From: JAIBAJ01 sp965284645
GTDB taxonomy: Bacteria > Bacteroidota > Bacteroidia > JAIBAJ01
Assembly: GCA_965284645.1 (NCBI GenBank)
Contig: OZ260106.1
Span: 806,001 to 870,000 of the forward strand
Length of the DNA stretch: 64,000 nt
Reading direction: 5' to 3'
Shown here: positions 18,805-27,430 of the stretch, piece by piece
Position numbering within the stretch: position 1 is the stretch's first letter
Layout: each line of letters begins with the position of its first letter
The notes under the pieces: model-generated
Databases searched by the model: none
Told to the model about the DNA's origin: nothing
The model's input: the letters and a program-made list of their open reading frames with translations, nothing else
Position numbers and translations under genes: made by a program

Positions 18805-18963
18805 TCGAAATTTTTGGGCGGCAAAGGTAATGGATTAGTCACCACAATCAATTGAAAATTAAACCAAACCCAAAATGACAGATTAATAAGCAAACTATCA
18901 AGTACGGAATAAACATGTAACCCACTTGGATTGAAAAACAAAAGTAAAGTATATCACCTACAA

Positions 18964-19119
18964 CCGGGCACGGAGAGTACCGGGCAAGGATAGAGGCAGT
19001 CTAGCCCACAGAGATGCGGAGGAACGGAGCAGATCGAGGACTAGCGCCGAAAGCCTGACCCGAACGCACTTGCACACTGCCATAAACTGCACTACACTAA
19101 AAGCGTGAGGGGGCCCGCC
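18964..19119 (-). repeat. GGCGGG hairpin element, copy c
   Basis: Read on the minus strand it starts GGCGGGCCCC 6 bp after the hflX stop codon, in hflX orientation. The first stem is weak (CTCACGC facing GCGTTCGG). Family blocks present are GGGTCAGGCTTTC, TAGTCCTCG, CTGTGGG and CTATCCTTGCCCGG. In the second stem GA/TC replaces the usual GG/CC. A terminal hairpin CCGG/CCGG is present. The remaining gap to mnmG (18805-18963) shows no gene. Confidence 0.75.
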
Positions 19120-19124
19120 AAATC

Positions 19125-20318
19125 CTAATAAAGAAGATTATCATACGGAAATCTACCCACATGAATTACCTTCACACGTTGGTAAACCAGGTCGCGAAAC
19201 TCGTCCATATTAGCCTTTTGAAGGGCCGAAATAAACACCACTTCCGAACCTTGACCCATCCAAGTCTTTTTCAAATCATCCAAAGAATAATTCTCGCGCT
19301 TGATAGGGGAGAGGTCGTCCTCCGCCTTAGGCACATACTGAAAAGCATCGATTTTATTGAAAACCATTATCGTTTGCTTGTCGCCGGCACCGATTTCCAA
19401 AAGCGTTTCCTTCACCACCCGAATATGCTCTTCGAACTGAGGATGACTAATATCCACCACATGCAAAAGCAGATCGGCTTCGCGCACTTCGTCAAGCGTA
19501 GATTTGAAACTCTCAACAAGCTGAGTTGGCAACTTACGAATAAACCCAACCGTATCGGTTAAAAGAAAAGGCAGATTACCGATGACTACCTTTCGCACCG
19601 TAGTATCCAGTGTTGCAAACAACTTGTTCTCAGCAAAAACCTCCGACTTCGCAATAATATTCATCAAGGTGCTTTTACCCACATTCGTATAACCAACAAG
19701 GGCCACACGAACCATCTCTCCACGACCTTTGCGCTGGGTAGCCATTTGTCTATCAATGGTCACCAATTGCTCTTTCAACTTTGAAATCTTATCGCGAATA
19801 ATACGTTGGTCAGTCTCCAACTGCGTTTCACCCGGACCACGCAAACCAATACCACCCTTTTGACGTTCCAAGTGGGTCCACATTCGTTTCAAACGAGGCA
19901 GAATATATTGGTATTGAGCAAGTTCAACCTGAGTTCGGGCATGCGAAGTACGGGCTCTTTGGGCAAAAATATCCAGAATTAATCCGGTACGATCGACCAC
20001 TTTCACCCCAAATTCCTTTTCGGTATTGCGTAATTGTGAGGGACTAAGTTCGTCATCAAAAACAACCACTTCCACTTCATTTTCCTTCACATAGGCCAAA
20101 ATTTCAGCCACCTTACCCGAACCAATAAAGGTCCTCGGATCGGGCTTATCCAGTTTTTGTGTAAATCGGCGAATAGGAATCAAACCGGCAGTATCAGCCA
20201 AAAAAGCAAGTTCATCCATATATTCTTGGACATCTTGCTCATTTTGAAAGCGGTATATCAAACCAACCAGTACAGCTTTCTCTTCGTACCGTGGCTTTAC
20301 AATCTGCCTTTCAATCAT
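19125..20318 (-). CDS. hflX: GTPase HflX
   Basis: The 397-residue ribosome-associated GTPase has an N-terminal HflX domain (RTFIGSGKVAEI; VVVFDDELSPSQLRN; DRTGLILDIFAQRA) and the glycine-rich linker GGIGLRGPGETQLETD. The G domain shows G1 GYTNVGKST (209-217), G3 DTVGFIRKLP and G4 NKID. HflX rescues or splits stalled 70S ribosomes. Its start is 12 bp after the stop codon of the SirB2-cytochrome c gene, so the two are probably co-transcribed, an unexpected pairing with no obvious functional link. Confidence 0.96.
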   Translation of the reverse strand: MIERQIVKPRYEEKAVLVGLIYRFQNEQDVQEYMDELAFLADTAGLIPIRRFTQKLDKPDPRTFIGSGKVAEILAYVKENEVEVVVFDDELSPSQLRNTEKEFGVKVVDRTGLILDIFAQRARTSHARTQVELAQYQYILPRLKRMWTHLERQKGGIGLRGPGETQLETDQRIIRDKISKLKEQLVTIDRQMATQRKGRGEMVRVALVGYTNVGKSTLMNIIAKSEVFAENKLFATLDTTVRKVVIGNLPFLLTDTVGFIRKLPTQLVESFKSTLDEVREADLLLHVVDISHPQFEEHIRVVKETLLEIGAGDKQTIMVFNKIDAFQYVPKAEDDLSPIKRENYSLDDLKKTWMGQGSEVVFISALQKANMDEFRDLVYQRVKVIHVGRFPYDNLLY

Positions 20319-20330
20319 GTAGTTCTTAAA

Positions 20331-20978
20331 TTAATGTCCCATTGGGTGGAACTTATCCAAGTAAGCTACCACTGCATTGCGTTCCTCTTCTTTCAGGGTA
20401 TTTTGGAAGGAAGGCATAATCGTTTTTCCCATGGTGATGATTGTCAACCGTTGCTGATAATCCATAGCAGAAGCTGTTAAATCAGAGGCCCCTTGTAAAC
20501 CAGCTTTACCATCTTCGCCGTGGCAACGAACACAGTGCATGTTGTACACCGCTTGTCCGTGCGCTTGTAAATTGTAGCGTGGCGAATTTGGATTGGTTTC
20601 AACACCACTGATTTCGGGATTAGTAAACGTGATACTGCGGGTACGAGCCACACCAAACGCATAAAGCAAAAGGATAATGGAACCAGTCATAGCTAATTTA
20701 TTCTCCTTTTTAACACCGATAATAGCCAAAGGAATAGAGGCTACAACGGCACCTACTTTCACATAAAACCATGAACCCAAATCAGAGGCTTGTGTAGCCA
20801 GATAAATACCTGTGGCTAGAAACAAGGTACTTATAACCATTTCAGGAATTTTAGTCCACTTGCTCCATTTTGCCAAACCATCCTTACGATCGGTAAGCAG
20901 ATAATACGCTTTTACAAAATAGATTATCATGAAAAGTACCACACTCAGCAGGTGGGTGTGCATCATACCTGTATGCAT
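20331..20978 (-). CDS. SirB2-like membrane domain fused to cytochrome c
   Basis: The 215-residue protein has four transmembrane helices in its first 115 residues that resemble the SirB2 family (HTHLLSVVLFMIIYFVKAYYLL to AFGVARTRS). A periplasmic class I cytochrome c domain follows, with heme-binding site CVRCH (149-153) and axial Met188 in the MPSF motif. The membrane part may hold a quinone or another electron-transfer partner while the heme domain passes electrons on; that is inference. It starts at an ATG and is followed 12 bp later by hflX. Confidence 0.8.
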   Translation of the reverse strand: MHTGMMHTHLLSVVLFMIIYFVKAYYLLTDRKDGLAKWSKWTKIPEMVISTLFLATGIYLATQASDLGSWFYVKVGAVVASIPLAIIGVKKENKLAMTGSIILLLYAFGVARTRSITFTNPEISGVETNPNSPRYNLQAHGQAVYNMHCVRCHGEDGKAGLQGASDLTASAMDYQQRLTIITMGKTIMPSFQNTLKEEERNAVVAYLDKFHPMGH

Positions 20979-20989
20979 AGATTTAATTT

Positions 20990-21880
20990 TTTAAGGGTGG
21001 CAAAGATAGGGTTAGACGGCAGACGATAGACATAAGATTAGACTTTTAATAATTTTGGGATTAGCGAATGGCGAATAGGGGGAAGAAAGTTAATGGTTAA
21101 ATGTTAATGGTACTTAGACGAAGTTCAGTGTTCAAATAATAGCGATTGGAGAATAGGGAAAATGGGAGGAGAGGGTTAATTGTTATTGGGGGAATCCATA
21201 AACTATCATTTTCCGCCAGGAAAAAATCAGTGAAAATCATTTTCTAAATACAGCGAATGGCGATTAGCGAAAAGCGAATAGGAGGTAACAATCCAACCTT
21301 TTCCGCCAGGAAAAAAATCAGTGTTCTCCAGTTTCATCTGTGTCATCAGTGTACCATCCCTTCCGCGTAAATCTTAATCATCATAAAATTCTGCGTTCGA
21401 ATAAAAGCGATTAGCTAATAAGGCTTCCGCATTTCACCTTTTTCCGCCAAGAAAAAAATCAGTGAAAATCATTTTCTAAATACAGCGAATGGCGATTAGC
21501 GAAAAGCGAATAGGGGGGTAACAATCCAACCTTTTCCGCCAGGAAAAAATCAGTGTTCTCCAGTTTCATCTGTGTCCTCTGTGTACCATCCCTTCCGCGT
21601 AAATCTTAATCATCATAAAATTCTGCGTTCGAATAAAAGCGATTAGCTAATAAGGCTTCCGCATTTCACCTTTTTCCGCCAGGAAAAAAATCAGTGAAAA
21701 TCATTTTCTAAATACAGCGAATGGCGATTAGCGAAAAGCGAATAGGGGGGTAACAATCCAACCTTTTCCGCCAGGAAAAAAATCAGTGTTCTCCAGTTTC
21801 ATCTGTGTCCTCTGTGTACCATCCCTTCTGCGAAAATCATAATCATCATAAATTTCAGCGTTCCAATAAATCAACCTTCC
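20990..21880. repeat. Mosaic repeat block D1 with 235-bp tandem units
   Basis: This block fills the gap between the SirB2-cytochrome gene and nadA. The landmark TTTCTAAATACAGCGAATGG occurs at 21241, 21473 and 21715, giving nearly three tandem units of about 232-242 bp. Recurring words are GCGAATGGCGATTAGCG, TTTTCCGCCAGGAAAA (a small hairpin), ATCTGTGTCCTCTGTG, TACCATCCCTTC, AATCATCATAAAATTC and TGCGTTCGAATAAAAGCG. I see no gene or promoter. Confidence 0.88.
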
Positions 21881-21890
21881 AAAAAACCCA

Positions 21891-22844
21891 TCACACCAAT
21901 CCTGCCTTCGCAGAAATCTCCAACATCCTTCGCATCGGAACCTCGGCTAACTTCCTCAAATCCTCCCGCATCTGCAGTTCAGGCGTTTCATTCTTCAAAC
22001 ACAGATAAACTTTTTCCAAGGTATTCAACTTCATGTGTGGACAGTCGTTGCAAGCACAATTGTTGTTTGGCGGAGCAGGAATAAAGGTCTTTCCAGGATT
22101 GGCCTTTTGCATTTGATGGATAATTCCCGTTTCAGTTACCACAATAAATTCCTGGGCATTGCTTTTACTCGAATAATTCAACAAGGCTGTAGTTGATCCA
22201 ATGTAGTCGGCCAGCTTCAAAACAGGTTCTTCACACTCAGGATGTGCAATTACCAAGGCATTCGGATTGCTGTCTTTCAGGTTTTGAATTCTTTGCTGCG
22301 AAAATATTTCATGCACCATACAGCTGCCATCCCACAACACCATATCCCTGCCCGTTTTCTGCATAATATACCTGCCCAAATTTTTATCGGGGGCAAAAAT
22401 GATGGCTTGATCTTTCGGAATACTGTTCACAATCGCTTCAGCATTACTACTGGTACAAATAATATCGCTCAAGGCCTTTATTTCAGCCGTGCAATTGATA
22501 TAACTCACCACCACATGATCGGGGTATTTTTCGCGAAATGATTTGAATGTTGCGGGCGGACAGCTATCAGCCAAAGAACAACCTGCTTTCAAATCCGGCA
22601 AAATAACCTTGGTATTCGGATTCAAAATCTTAGCCGTTTCAGCCATAAAATGAACCCCTGCAAACAAAATAATATCGGCCTTGCTTTTTGAAGCCTGCTG
22701 ACTTAGTCCTAAACTATCCCCAATATAATCTGCAATATCCTGAATATCAGGGTCTTGATAATAGTGCGCCAATATCACCGCATTTTTTTCCTTTTTCAGC
22801 TTGGCAATTTCTTCGAAAAGATCAATTTCAACTCCAATTTCCAT
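21891..22844 (-). CDS. nadA: Quinolinate synthase NadA
   Basis: The 317-residue protein is full length for NadA, which condenses iminoaspartate (from NadB) with dihydroxyacetone phosphate to make quinolinate for NAD synthesis. Motifs visible are AHYYQDPDIQDIADYIGDS, FAGVHFMAETAKIL, DLKAGCSLADSCP, CTSSNA, and CDCP-like NNNCACNDCPHMKLNTLEK. These contain the three cysteines that hold the [4Fe-4S] cluster. The start codon abuts a DnaA box at 22845, at the edge of the candidate origin. The later NAD-pathway gene nadE lies 11 kb away. Confidence 0.97.
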   Translation of the reverse strand: MEIGVEIDLFEEIAKLKKEKNAVILAHYYQDPDIQDIADYIGDSLGLSQQASKSKADIILFAGVHFMAETAKILNPNTKVILPDLKAGCSLADSCPPATFKSFREKYPDHVVVSYINCTAEIKALSDIICTSSNAEAIVNSIPKDQAIIFAPDKNLGRYIMQKTGRDMVLWDGSCMVHEIFSQQRIQNLKDSNPNALVIAHPECEEPVLKLADYIGSTTALLNYSSKSNAQEFIVVTETGIIHQMQKANPGKTFIPAPPNNNCACNDCPHMKLNTLEKVYLCLKNETPELQMREDLRKLAEVPMRRMLEISAKAGLV

Positions 22845-23350
22845 TTATCAACAAGTATTAATATTAAATAGATTTTCTTTTTAAATTTTTTTAAAAAAAA
22901 AAAAGAATATGATACTATTATTAGGCTGTTGAAACTGTTGAAAACCCTTAATTTTTATTGTTTTTGTCCCTTTTTTATAAAAGTTTATCAGCTTCAAAAA
23001 ATGGGCTTATCAACAAGTAATTTCACAAAAATTTCCTACAAAATCAACGAATTGCAAAGATACGAACACTTGGTTAAGAACGTGGACGAACAACTACAAT
23101 TATTAAAATATTTTCAGGTCCAGCCCCCGAGGCTAAGTGGTTAATAAACCCTGCAAAGGCCGTCATAACTTGATTAGGTTTATCCAAAAATTGGTGTATT
23201 TCGACCATCGAATGCCAAGATAGTCAAAACAGTTTTTAGAAAATATCAACACTAGGCAGCCTTAAACCATCCAAGTTGTGAACCTAAACCACACAATCTC
23301 CACCGAAATGAACAAGCCTGTTGATAGTTCCTTGAGTTATCCACAAATAG
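22845..23350. other. Candidate chromosomal replication origin (oriC)
   Basis: The gap between nadA and the acyltransferase gene has a cluster of DnaA-box matches. Exact boxes are TTATCAACA at 22845 and 23007 and TTATCCACA at 23337. Single-mismatch boxes are TTATCCAAA at 23180, ATATCAACA at 23243, and TGTTGATAG (reverse strand) at 23319. Looser TGTTGAAA boxes lie at 22928 and 22936. A run of about 65 bases that is almost all A and T (22857-22922) could be the unwinding element. The left flank is a minus-strand gene block and the right flank is mostly plus-strand. mnmG and the parS-like sites are within 7 kb. No dnaA gene is present. Confidence 0.6.
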
Positions 23351-23398
23351 GGCTCGAAACAGACATAAACAAAGGGTTTTCTATTAACATAAGGATTT

Positions 23399-23550
23399 GG
23401 CGGGTCCCCAGCCGACAAAGAGCAGTGCATCCTCGATTTAAACTTTCGCAAATGTCGGCTGGGTCGCGCTATCGGCTATAATCCTCGCGGCTATCGCTTC
23501 GCTTCTGCCAGCTGTGGGTTATTTGCCTCTATCGCTACCCGGACGAAGTA
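23399..23550 (+). repeat. GGCGGG hairpin element, copy d
   Basis: It starts GGCGGGTCCCC and has a perfect 11-bp first stem, CCCAGCCGACA (23407-23417) with TGTCGGCTGGG (23453-23463). Family blocks are GGTCGCGCTATC, TAATCCTCG, CTGTGGG and CTATCGCTACCCGG. Unlike most copies it does not follow a gene in its own orientation; it lies next to the candidate origin. Confidence 0.85.
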
Positions 23551-23692
23551 CTTCAGTTTTGGTACCTTGCTTAACCAGAGTGCTATAATAATCAAGTGTG
23601 CAAAGAGAATTCAGGAATCAGAACGACTTGATTTTCAGATTCTAAATCACTAAACACTGTATAGCCGATTTCTAGGTTTACTAAAACCATAC

Positions 23693-23700
23693 TATCTTCG
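23693..23700 (+). promoter_or_regulatory. -7-like element (TATCTTCG)
   Basis: This motif has one mismatch to TAnnTTTG. It ends 4 bases before the acyltransferase ATG, which would make the transcript leaderless or nearly so. Confidence 0.4.
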
Positions 23701-23704
23701 TCCC

Positions 23705-24616
23705 ATGGGTTTAGGTTATTATTTCCAAAAAGGCCTCATGAATGCCGTGGCCAGTCTGTCTTTTGGAGCACTATACAAAATAAGCGATTTTCTGTTTTTT
23801 CTGTTGTACCATGTATTCAAATACCGTCGCCAATTGGTGATGTCTAATTTGGAACATGCTTTCCCAAACAAATCGGCAGCTGAGCGTGAAGCTATTGCCA
23901 TTGAATTTTACAAAAATCTTTGCGATTCCATATTCGAAACCATTAAACAAGAACGACTACCCTTTGAAGAAATGGAAAAACGCCTGGTGTATGATAAAGG
24001 TAGCATCGGTGATTATCCCTTGGAAAATAAAAGTGTAATCCTCGCCATGGGACACCAGTTCGGTTGGGAATGGGGAATTTGGTATTTCGGCAAAAAAACC
24101 GGATTCACCTTTGTAGCCTATTACAAGCCTTTAAACAACAAAGGTATGGACAAGATTCTCTATGATATCCGTACTCGACACGGTGCGGTGTTATGTTCGG
24201 TTTACGATAAAAATAACCTGCTACGTAACGCTACCTCTTTCGATAAACCGACCATGGCTGCTTTTGTTGCCGACCAAAATCCGAATAAGTTTAAAAATAC
24301 CAAATGGTTTGATTTCTTCGGTCGCAAGGTGCCTTTCCAACTCGGACTCGAGCAGTTTGCCATCAAAACAGGATTACCGGTCGTGTTTTTGGAATCCAAA
24401 CGTTTGGGTCGTGGCAAATTCACCAATCGCTTTACGGTGGCCTTCGAAAACCCCCGCGATACTCAACCCGGCGAAATCACTGAGGCCTACGTTCGGTTCT
24501 TGGAAAAAAGCATTCAGGAACAACCTGGTAACTATGTTTGGAGCCACAACCGCTGGAAACACGTTGGAAAGTACGAAGAGGAAATGAAAAAGGCCCAAGC
24601 AGAAAGTCAAGCCTAA
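23705..24616 (+). CDS. Lysophospholipid/lipid A-type acyltransferase (LpxL/HtrB family)
   Basis: The 303-residue protein has the LpxL/HtrB acyltransferase motif HQFGWE (His117, Glu122; H-x4-D/E). Also visible are the N-terminal membrane anchor (ISDFLFFLLYHVF), RRQLVMSNLEHAFP, VADQNPNK and the late WSHNRWKH motif. These enzymes add secondary acyl chains to lipid A, or in Bacteroidota may act on related lipids. It acts at the cytoplasmic face of the inner membrane. It converges with hemA, with 12 bp between the stop codons. Confidence 0.9.
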   Translation: MGLGYYFQKGLMNAVASLSFGALYKISDFLFFLLYHVFKYRRQLVMSNLEHAFPNKSAAEREAIAIEFYKNLCDSIFETIKQERLPFEEMEKRLVYDKGSIGDYPLENKSVILAMGHQFGWEWGIWYFGKKTGFTFVAYYKPLNNKGMDKILYDIRTRHGAVLCSVYDKNNLLRNATSFDKPTMAAFVADQNPNKFKNTKWFDFFGRKVPFQLGLEQFAIKTGLPVVFLESKRLGRGKFTNRFTVAFENPRDTQPGEITEAYVRFLEKSIQEQPGNYVWSHNRWKHVGKYEEEMKKAQAESQA

Positions 24617-24628
24617 TAATGGTAAGAC

Positions 24629-25855
24629 TTAAGCTTTATTGATCATTTTTTCCCTGGCCAATTTCATAGGTAGACCAATGTATTTTTTCTCCAAATAATC
24701 CAACAAGTCCTCCACAATTTCTAAAGAGGCCGGATCCATTTGTTTCAAGCGTTTGTGAAAGACTTCCTCTGTGGCTTTTTTACGAATGGCTTTTACCTGG
24801 GTGGGAATAAAACTCAAGGCCAACTCCATTTCACGTTGTTGTACCAGTACTTCGGTATTCTGGATGGCTTCCTGCACAATTACTTTACACTTTTCAACCT
24901 CTTTTTGGCGTTTGTCAAGGTTTTCCCTAGCCACCGACTTCAAACTTTCGATACCAATGTACTTGGGTTTATAGGTTTTTATCACCGAGCTTTCAATGCC
25001 AGCCGGTATGGATAAATCCACGATGGTTTTTCCTTTGGTATCCTTTCCTAGCAATTTCTTCCACAAAGCTTCATTTACCAAGGCCTGTTCAGCGCCGGTG
25101 CAATATAGCATAATATCGAAGGGTAGGGGAGCCTGTCCTAATTCAGATAAAGGCAAGAAAGGAGCATGCAAAACCTTGGCTAATTTTTCTCCGTTTTCGG
25201 CCGATCGGTTGGCCACCACAAAATGCGAATAGCCTTTCTTTTTCAGGTAGGTAGCTAAAACAGTATTGGTTTGTCCAGCTCCGATAACCAATATTTTCGA
25301 CGATTGGGGTAAATCCAAATTCAACAAGGAACGAAAGGCAAGCGATACCACCGAAATAGGACTATGGGCAACACGGGTTTGGGTAAACACCAATTTGGCT
25401 GTTTCGATGGCCGAGCGAAATACCACCCGACTAAAATCGCCGGCCAGTTTCACTTTTTCAGCCTGTTCAAACGCCTCCCGAACTTGAGTAATAATTTCTC
25501 GTTCGCCTACCACCAAACTGTCAATCGAAGAAATTACATTGAATAAATGCCGCAACGCATCCCCGGCTTGGTAAACCTTTCCATGGGATAAGGCCCATTT
25601 CACCTCTTCTGTTTGCTTTTCCAAAAAAACCGAATAAAGCTTCTTCAAAAAAGCCTCGTTCACCCGTTCGCCGGTAAAGAACATAAATTCAACCCGGTTG
25701 CAGGTACTTAAATACACCAGTTCGTCAATTCGGCATTCCGCTTTGCACCGCTCCAATAAGGCGGTCAGTTTTTCCCCTTCCCGGTGGAACTTCCCAATTT
25801 CGCTGATTTCAACGTATTTATGGGTAAAAGCAAGAATGTGGAAACGTCGTATCAA
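24629..25855 (-). CDS. hemA: Glutamyl-tRNA reductase
   Basis: The 408-residue protein reduces glutamyl-tRNA to glutamate-1-semialdehyde, the first step of C5-pathway heme synthesis. The catalytic Cys52 is in LVYLSTCNRVEF. GEREIITQVREAFEQA, HSPISVVSLAFRSL and the NADPH-binding site VIGAGQTNTVLATYL are also present, followed by the C-terminal dimerisation helix region. The start appears to be a TTG: no in-frame ATG lies upstream, and family members begin 5-6 residues before the ILAFTHK strand, as here. The far end of the family signature is intact. Confidence 0.95.
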   Translation of the reverse strand: MIRRFHILAFTHKYVEISEIGKFHREGEKLTALLERCKAECRIDELVYLSTCNRVEFMFFTGERVNEAFLKKLYSVFLEKQTEEVKWALSHGKVYQAGDALRHLFNVISSIDSLVVGEREIITQVREAFEQAEKVKLAGDFSRVVFRSAIETAKLVFTQTRVAHSPISVVSLAFRSLLNLDLPQSSKILVIGAGQTNTVLATYLKKKGYSHFVVANRSAENGEKLAKVLHAPFLPLSELGQAPLPFDIMLYCTGAEQALVNEALWKKLLGKDTKGKTIVDLSIPAGIESSVIKTYKPKYIGIESLKSVARENLDKRQKEVEKCKVIVQEAIQNTEVLVQQREMELALSFIPTQVKAIRKKATEEVFHKRLKQMDPASLEIVEDLLDYLEKKYIGLPMKLAREKMINKA

Positions 25856-25935
25856 TCCAGTTAGAATTCGGCTGCAAAAATCCGATACCGCAAAAAGGGC
25901 ATTGTCATAAATATGTAAAACCCGACAAACCTTGC

Positions 25936-26436
25936 TTAAATAGCTTCTTTTTTAACCCAAGAAAACTTGATTTCCCGGTGATGGTCGCGTATTCGACCCG
26001 ATACCACAGCATTCAAAGTGGAAGGTCCGGGCGAGTCATAACTAATTTGGGTAGGAAAATCATGCCTTGGATTCACAGCCACAAAGGATCTTTCATCGGT
26101 ATGCTTGATAAAAAACTTAGTTGGCAAACTTCCTTCGGGCATAGCCACATAAAAAATACTATCCGACATAACCCGGATACTTAGTTTTTCTTGAAATAAG
26201 GTATCTTTTCCTTCAGTCTGCCAGTTCCATCCCAACATCACGGAATCACCGCTTTCCGAAACCCCCATTTCCCATCGTTCAACCGAAAGAAACTGACCAT
26301 CTTTTTTTTCCCAAGTGCCTAGTAGCCAGCGGTATTTTGCCAGTTTATGTTCAGGTTGGTTTTTGCAAGAATTAAAAAGGGCAACTGAAAAAAAAGCCGT
26401 AAAAAGCCATAAAAAAGTTCCAATCTTTTTCTTCAT
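25936..26436 (-). CDS. DUF6265-like lipoprotein
   Basis: The 166-residue protein has a lipoprotein signal (MKKKIGTFLWLFTAFFSVAL) with lipobox FNSC. The mature part reads WLLGTWEKKDGQ, SVERWEM, DSVMLGWNWQTEGKDT and NPRHDFPTQISY, which matches the lipocalin-like DUF6265 pattern. The function of that family is unknown. Upstream Met and TTG codons at 26460 and 26514 would add 8 or 26 residues, but the ATG at 26436 fits the signal peptide best. It lies upstream of hemA on the same strand, 80 bp away. Confidence 0.75.
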   Translation of the reverse strand: MKKKIGTFLWLFTAFFSVALFNSCKNQPEHKLAKYRWLLGTWEKKDGQFLSVERWEMGVSESGDSVMLGWNWQTEGKDTLFQEKLSIRVMSDSIFYVAMPEGSLPTKFFIKHTDERSFVAVNPRHDFPTQISYDSPGPSTLNAVVSGRIRDHHREIKFSWVKKEAI

Positions 26437-26665
26437 TTGACTACGGAAAGCGCGCTTCATTCGTTCAAAATTCGTTTGGGGATAAAAGACAAAAATAATA
26501 GAATGAGTTTTCAAAAAGCAATCAGCCGATGTTATTTGGAAAATTATAGGTCAGCGCTTTGTAAAACACAAGCTTAACTTGCGCATAATCAGTTCAATCG
26601 AACAGTTGTGAGTATAAAAAGTAACAAATAAATACAACCTTAAGTAATGTCAAATCCGTATTATA

Positions 26666-26673
26666 TACTTTTG
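26666..26673 (+). promoter_or_regulatory. Bacteroidota -7 element (TACTTTTG)
   Basis: This exact TAnnTTTG motif lies 34 bp before the bifunctional nuclease gene. No clear -33 box is visible. Confidence 0.5.
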
Positions 26674-26707
26674 CAAAAAATTTAGTTAGCGAAGGAACGC
26701 ATTTTTG

Positions 26708-27295
26708 ATGAAAAAAATTCGACTGAACGTAATAGGTCTCCAGTATTCACAAACGCAAACTGGAGCCTATGCCTTGCTTTTAACAGAAGCCAATGGAAGA
26801 AGAAGACTTCCGATAATCATTGGTGGTCCCGAAGCTCAATCGATTGCTTTGGAACTGGAAAAAATGACGCCTTCCCGACCCCTAACCCACGATATTTTCA
26901 AAACGTTTGCCGAAAATTTCAATATCCAACTGGTCGAAGTGGTAATTTACAACCTTTCCGAAGGTGTGTTTTTCTCCAAAATTCTCTTCAGCGATCAAGA
27001 AAAGGAAGTGGAAATCGATAGCCGTACCTCGGATGCCGTTGCCCTTGCTCTTCGTTTTGGCTCCCCGATTTTTACCTACGAAAATATTCTCTCCTCGGCC
27101 GGTATCCTAATCGACCCCGATTCCTCCGACTTTGGCCTGATGGACGAGGAAACAGACGAAGATTTGGAAGGAAACGAATTCTCCAAAATCGCCGATGACG
27201 AGCTCGAGAAAATGTTGCAAGAAGCCCTGGAAGAGGAAGAATATGAAAAGGCTTCCCGCATTCGCGACGAACTAAAAAACAGGAGCAAAAACTAA
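26708..27295 (+). CDS. Bifunctional nuclease (DUF151) domain protein with UVR motif
   Basis: The 195-residue protein has a DUF151/BFN domain (about 1-130: GAYALLLTEANGRRRLPIIIGGPEAQSIALEL; TSDAVALALRFGSPIFT). An acidic linker (DEETDEDLEGNE) leads to a C-terminal UVR motif (LEKMLQEALEEEEYEKASRIRDEL), as in UvrB and McsA, which binds partner proteins. DUF151 proteins are reported to cut RNA and DNA in some organisms. The open frame starts one codon earlier at TTG; the ATG at 26708 is used. Confidence 0.88.
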   Translation: MKKIRLNVIGLQYSQTQTGAYALLLTEANGRRRLPIIIGGPEAQSIALELEKMTPSRPLTHDIFKTFAENFNIQLVEVVIYNLSEGVFFSKILFSDQEKEVEIDSRTSDAVALALRFGSPIFTYENILSSAGILIDPDSSDFGLMDEETDEDLEGNEFSKIADDELEKMLQEALEEEEYEKASRIRDELKNRSKN

Positions 27296-27400
27296 ATTCC
27301 CTCCTTCCTGCGTTAGCAACAAAGGATCAAGTTTTCAACAATAAACATCGATCGGTTAAAAACTCGCCGAAATCCCTAGTTGGCAAGGAAACCGAACCGA

Positions 27401-27408
27401 TATTTTTG
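27401..27408 (+). promoter_or_regulatory. Bacteroidota -7 element (TATTTTTG)
   Basis: This exact TAnnTTTG motif lies 22 bp before the proposed GTG start of ftsQ, with a TTGG at 27380 about 18 bp upstream as a possible -33 box. Its position argues against the longer TTG-initiated frame at 27380. Confidence 0.5.
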
Positions 27409-27430
27409 CCTTGACCCCTTGTGTCTTGTT

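Noticed and set aside
22929..23144. A 71-codon open frame inside the candidate origin
   Set aside because: It overlaps DnaA boxes, shows no family motif and its composition is that of non-coding AT-rich DNA.
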